A DNA stretch of 64,000 nucleotides, taken from Casuarius casuarius. Its lineage: Eukaryota > Chordata > Aves > Casuariiformes > Casuariidae. Shown piece after piece: positions 60,253 to 64,000 of the stretch; position 1 is the first letter of the stretch, and each line of letters starts with the position of its first letter. The position numbers and the translations under genes are program-made. The notes beneath the pieces were generated by a model that saw only the letters and a list, made by a program, of their open reading frames with translations, had not been told where the DNA came from and did not search any database. Where the stretch lies: NCBI GenBank assembly GCA_003342895.1, contig PTFA01000024.1, positions 3,588,139 to 3,652,138 of the forward strand, in the 5' to 3' direction.

Positions 60253-62547
60253 TTCTAATACACTGGAGTGTCTTTGCCTTTTTTGAAGGCAGTGACAGAG
60301 AAAGATGGATTTGCTTATGAGTCTTAGATGCCCTCAAGTAAAACCAATCGTTTGCCACATAGTGTGCGCAGCTTGACATGATCTCGAGTGACATAATGTA
60401 GCATTGAGACACCTGTCCAAATTTCTTCCAAGTTCTGACCACTTCTGCAGAAGATTCTCAGAAAGGTCCACACATCCCAAATAATCTGGGCCAAGATCAG
60501 GCCCATCGTGGACAGTTAAAGTTTTTTTCCTATCTCATTGATTTAGAAGACAAATGTATTTTCATGAGCTGAATACCTCCAAGTCCAAGTTGTTTTTGTA
60601 ACTGCCAAGCAAGTAAGTACTGCAAGTTGGTATTTTCTTTTTTTTCCTCTCTCCTGAAATGCACAAACTCTGCTTTGATTCTAAAGGAAAATATTGTTCA
60701 TAGACACTAACATCGCAAAAGATTAGCGTAATTGCTGACTTGAGAAGTCAGTTACTATGGGTGCTGTTAAAGGAGTAATCTGTCAATATTAGCCTTTGTT
60801 TATTGAGATCTACAGTATGTAATGAAAACTATTCATAGTCTAGCAAATTGAATTCACTGGACTGTGGGGATGCTCCTTCATACAGACAGACTCATGAAAT
60901 GAACTGCTTCCTTACTGGCTACAGATGTCTTGAGTAGCAGTCTAGAGAATGCTATTCTGAAATCTTAGCAAAAAAACCGGTATTGCAATGCATGCTGAGG
61001 TGTTGTGTACAAGATGGAAATCAGTTTAGATTTTATATAAAATATAATTAATCAAAATTTTTTTTCTACTGGATTTAACAATACTCCCTCCACCCCACTT
61101 TTGTAATTAATAAAATTATCTTTGTTTTCCATACCTATAAAAGCATAATAGAATTGCTATAGATGACTGTACCAACTTGATTCTCTTTAAGTGTAGATGT
61201 GAATAGACAGATGACAAATGATTGACAATGTTTTGAAAAAAACAGAGCTTGTCAAAAAGGACAGGTAGAACTAAATGTAAACTAAATGCCAGTAACTTTC
61301 TTGAATCTTGGAGTGTGAACGCTTTTTACAGACTCAGTTGCCAAACAAAGCTGCCTGTGCAGATCACCAGCTAATATGGCAAAGTGCTTCATTTTAGGCT
61401 AACTTAAGCTATTTAAAACATCATATGGAAGAGAATGTAATTATACAGAATACTTGCTGAGTTGGCAAGCACAGCAGCAACAGTCCCTCCACATTAAGGA
61501 ATAAGCTAGTGTCGGGCAAGGCAGCTCATTAGAAAACTGTAAAAGTCCTTCGCTTATTTAGACAACTATTCAGATACTTCCTTCTAATCTCAAGTGTATC
61601 CTCACATGGCACTTTTGAACCCAGCTGGTTCTACCTTTGTAGAGATGATGTGGAACATAAGGACAAATCCTGAATGGGCATGGTGGCAAAATATATTGGG
61701 AATGTGTTGAAAAGGGGCTCTTGGGTAGTTCTAAGTTTCTTTTTCCTTCAGCAGTTTCTCATACATTTGAGGGATTGTGAAGGATCTAAAATAGGGGCAG
61801 TTATCTAAGCTATGACCAAATCTAAATATGTTGTATTCTCTCTTTCAAGGATTTTATAGATGGCATGTGGGTTCAGAATAAAAGCTTGCTGAGTATGTCA
61901 AGAATAACTTTTTGACCTTGGGACTCCAAATGTGTCATAGTATTACAAAGGGTGGACTGATAGCTAGGAAAATAATGGGTCAGTCCAATAGAATGACAAA
62001 GGTCTATAACTGAGCAAATGTTAGCATCTGCCGTGAAGGCATACTAGAAAACCATATGGAAAATGCTGTTACAAAATTTTACTTGCTATTAAGAGATGAA
62101 AGCTCTGCTCCACAGTCCATCACAGTAAAAAGAGACATTTAGTGAACAAAAGTCTATTTTCAGCGCTTTCATGCGAGAGAGAAAATACGAAGAAACAATG
62201 TTCACTTCTTGTAATTGCAAGAAATTAATCACATCGGCTGTTTAGTCCCAAGGGATTTCTTTGTGTTGCTTCAAAGAAAACGTAATAGGAAGGAATAGAA
62301 CAATTTAGAAATCTGGTGAGATGTATGGAAGCCTTTTCTGGTTCATGGGCTTGATTGAGATGTTTTGATACAACCCAGAACAAAAAGCAATGAATGCAAA
62401 ACATCTAAAGGGTTTCCTGACATTAGTTTTTTGCAGTGTGCATGGAACTGGCCGACTCCAGAACTGTCTGTTGCAGTGGAGGAAAGAAAGCCATGACTCC
62501 ATCACCTGTCCAGTCTGGCTGTTGTTTGATATGCCACTACAAAAAAT

Positions 62548-62850
62548 TTAAGTAGTTTTCTTGCTCTCTTCATGCAAGTCCTGGATTTCTTTGGGCCAGC
62601 AAGGGTCTCGGCACCATCCTTTTCCCACTTTATGAACTTGTCTGGGTGTTAAGGAAGAAGGGGGACGGAGATTTCTTTTATCATCATGCAGCAGCAGCAG
62701 CTTGATGTATCCTGTGTATTTGTCATTGTGCAGCTCTCCAGACCGGTTGTGGCCTCCATGGGAAAACAGACAGTTTCCCCGTGTCAGAGAAAGCAAGGTC
62801 ACAGATGAAGTTCCTGAATTCAAAAACTCATCTGTTAATGGGCAAGGTGG
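62548..62850 (-). CDS. Probable 3'-terminal coding exon, unidentified gene
   Basis: On the minus strand a strong acceptor (CTTCTTTCCTTCTATTACAG) is followed, in phase 0, by 100 open codons and a TAA. The peptide begins PPCPLTDEFLNSGTSS. Its middle reads RGNCLFSHGGHNRSGELH and then NDKYTGYIKLLLLHDDKRN, where a CTG run encodes four Leu. The end is basic and polar (VGKGWCRDPCWPKEIQDLHE then ESKKTT). The even composition, three Trp/Cys-rich positions near the end and the excellent splice acceptor favour a real exon over chance. I do not recognise the protein. No poly(A) signal is evident within the next few hundred bases on that strand, which leaves the 3' UTR end open. Any upstream exons would lie above 62.85 kb or outside the window. 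Confidence 0.4.
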   Translation of the reverse strand, partial: PPCPLTDEFLNSGTSSVTLLSLTRGNCLFSHGGHNRSGELHNDKYTGYIKLLLLHDDKRNLRPPSSLTPRQVHKVGKGWCRDPCWPKEIQDLHEESKKTT

Positions 62851-63468
62851 CTGTAATAGAAGGAAAGAAGTGGTTAAATTTTTGCTGGCACAAATTAAAG
62901 GCTGTTGTCTTAGGTTAGCTTCTTGAAAAGGCTGAAAAATGCAGGCGCTGATTAGCGAGGACATTTTAGAACTGCATATCAAACATGTCAAACTGTTTCA
63001 TGAACACAGTGCTGTCCCCATTTCCCCAAATTCTGAAATGCTGGGTATTTAGAAAACTTCCACATAAAAATCTGGACTTTTTTGATTAAAAAATAACTTT
63101 TCTTTGATAAATTTATCTCCCTTTTATTTTGAAATTTTGAAATTTCAGCTGAACATGTTTCATTCAATTTTAAGTCAATAATTTCATGTGTCATCAGAAA
63201 TAATTTGTACTTGCATATCGATATATTTTTTTCATTTTCTTTAACCCCCCTTTAAGAACTTTTTTGGATGCCTCTCTCTTAAGACAGGAGATACTCTCGC
63301 TCTGAGTGTCATGAAATTTTGTTCCTTTGCATTGCGATGAATCACAAATGCATTTGTACTGGAGAAGCAGAAAAAGAACAGAGCACAAAGTGTAAATAGT
63401 CTGGACACGACTAGGTCTATTGATCAATCACTGTGTGCACATACATTACCACCGCATAAGCGGAAATT

Positions 63469-63492
63469 TGTGTGTGTGTGTGTGTGTGTGTT
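63469..63492 (+). repeat. (TG)n microsatellite
   Basis: Twelve or so uninterrupted TG units, then TTGTTAG. Confidence 0.95.
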
Positions 63493-63618
63493 GTTAGTAC
63501 TTGAACTGAGATATCTAACATAATTTGCTAAGTGCATAGATAAATAAACACAATTTAATACACAGTACTTTAAAGATTGATTTCTTGCTGTCTCTCGAGA
63601 TGGTCTCTTTGTTTCCAG

Positions 63619-63781
63619 AAATGTTGATGCCTTCCAGGGTGACTACTTTAATCAAGCTATCTCGAATGTTAAGAACGCTGCATTTCCGAATGGCACCATT
63701 GTACTTTGGCAATGGCACAAGGCATCTGATTTCATATTAATACATTTCATTGGACATGCCTTTCTCAGAAGAAACCTATGA
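63619..63781 (+). CDS. Exon-like block of uncertain strand
   Basis: A good plus-strand acceptor (TCTCTTTGTTTCCAG) precedes 53 open codons whose first part reads NVDAFQGDYFNQAISNVKNA followed by AFPNGTIVLWQWHKASD, a very protein-like composition. The frame ends at TGA (63779) without a good in-frame GT donor; a strong donor-like CATGTAAGTTT lies further on, near 63837. The same DNA is also open on the minus strand (63515-63718), reading LPKYNGAIRKCSVLNIRD and VVTLEGINISGNKETISRD, but there the acceptor is poor. Several CpGs (63597, 63663, 63676, 63688) survive in otherwise CpG-poor DNA. It could be an exon of either strand, a terminal exon of a non-coding RNA, or a conserved non-coding element. 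No family recognised. Confidence 0.25.
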
Positions 63782-63789
63782 ATTAGGGA

Positions 63790-64000
63790 ATAATTTTAGA
63801 CTTCATGTGCAAAGATTTTTTTTATAAAGATCTCATGTAAGTTTGATTGAAGCCCTCATTTTAGGGGAACTGATTGCATTTCGTATAGAATTGCCTTTCT
63901 GAAACAATTTAATTTCTTTCCCCATATACTGTTTATGAAGATTATTTTCTTTTACATATTGCAACTACACTGCTATGTGTTGAAGATAGTGTTCATGTGT
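63790..64000. other. Non-coding right edge
   Basis: AT-rich sequence with a donor-like CATGTAAGTTT at about 63835-63845. Nothing else is recognised. Confidence 0.5.

Larger units (their letters stand above)
56740..62500. other. Non-coding stretch
   Basis: No gene supported. It holds the poly(T) region at 58.33-58.40 kb, a 14-bp perfect palindrome GAAGATTAATCTTC at 57189-57202, and a T run with one unresolved base at 60239-60252. An 87-codon minus-strand ORF (59074-59337) has no motif. Confidence 0.5.

Noticed and set aside
1..64000. tRNA, rRNA, snoRNA, CRISPR arrays, operons, phage or plasmid features
   Set aside because: None was seen; the window has eukaryotic, gene-poor character with vertebrate retroelements.

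Overview
This window looks like nuclear DNA from a bird, or possibly another sauropsid, and it is gene-poor. The evidence is: two unmistakable CR1-type LINE fragments that end in the ATTCTGTG-like 3' repeat usual for avian CR1; a low overall repeat load; an A+T-rich, CpG-poor background with a few sharp CpG-rich islets; (TG)n, (TA)n, (GACA)n and poly(A/T) microsatellites; and no dense packing of ORFs. Nothing prokaryotic is present: no operons, rRNA, tRNA or CRISPR arrays. Most of the window reads as intergenic or intronic sequence, probably a gene desert or a very large intron. Most apparent ORFs of 60-100 codons are chance, or are read through repeats.

Layout. 1-5.2 kb: AT-rich non-coding DNA with one small CpG-rich patch near 1.1-1.3 kb. 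5.2-5.7 kb: an exon-like block on the minus strand. 6.55-7.0 kb: a compact CpG island whose core is a 61-bp GC-rich minisatellite with repeated G-quadruplex motifs. 7-22 kb: featureless AT-rich DNA with microsatellites and one 44-bp tandem duplication. 22.5-24.2 kb: on the minus strand, what appears to be a very old, broken LINE that is not CR1, with endonuclease-like, linker and reverse-transcriptase motifs in the right order. 26.34 kb: two adjacent perfect 18-bp palindromes. 26.93-29.66 kb: a long 5'-truncated CR1 with recognisable but broken endonuclease and reverse transcriptase. 29.72-30.18 kb: a second, shorter CR1 tail in the same orientation. 30.2-45.8 kb: non-coding DNA. 45.84-46.57 kb: a 724-bp solo LTR of an endogenous retrovirus on the minus strand, flanked by a perfect 5-bp target-site duplication. 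46.6-62.5 kb: non-coding DNA with a (TTTA)n array and long poly(T) tracts. 62.5-63.8 kb: the most exon-like part of the window, with a likely 3'-terminal coding exon on the minus strand and a second exon-like block of ambiguous strand.

No complete protein-coding gene can be supported and no gene symbol is assigned. The best-supported features are the solo LTR, the two CR1 elements and the minisatellite. The most interesting lower-certainty signals are the fossil non-CR1 LINE, the paired palindromes and the orphan exon candidates at the right end. I saw no new multi-gene system.
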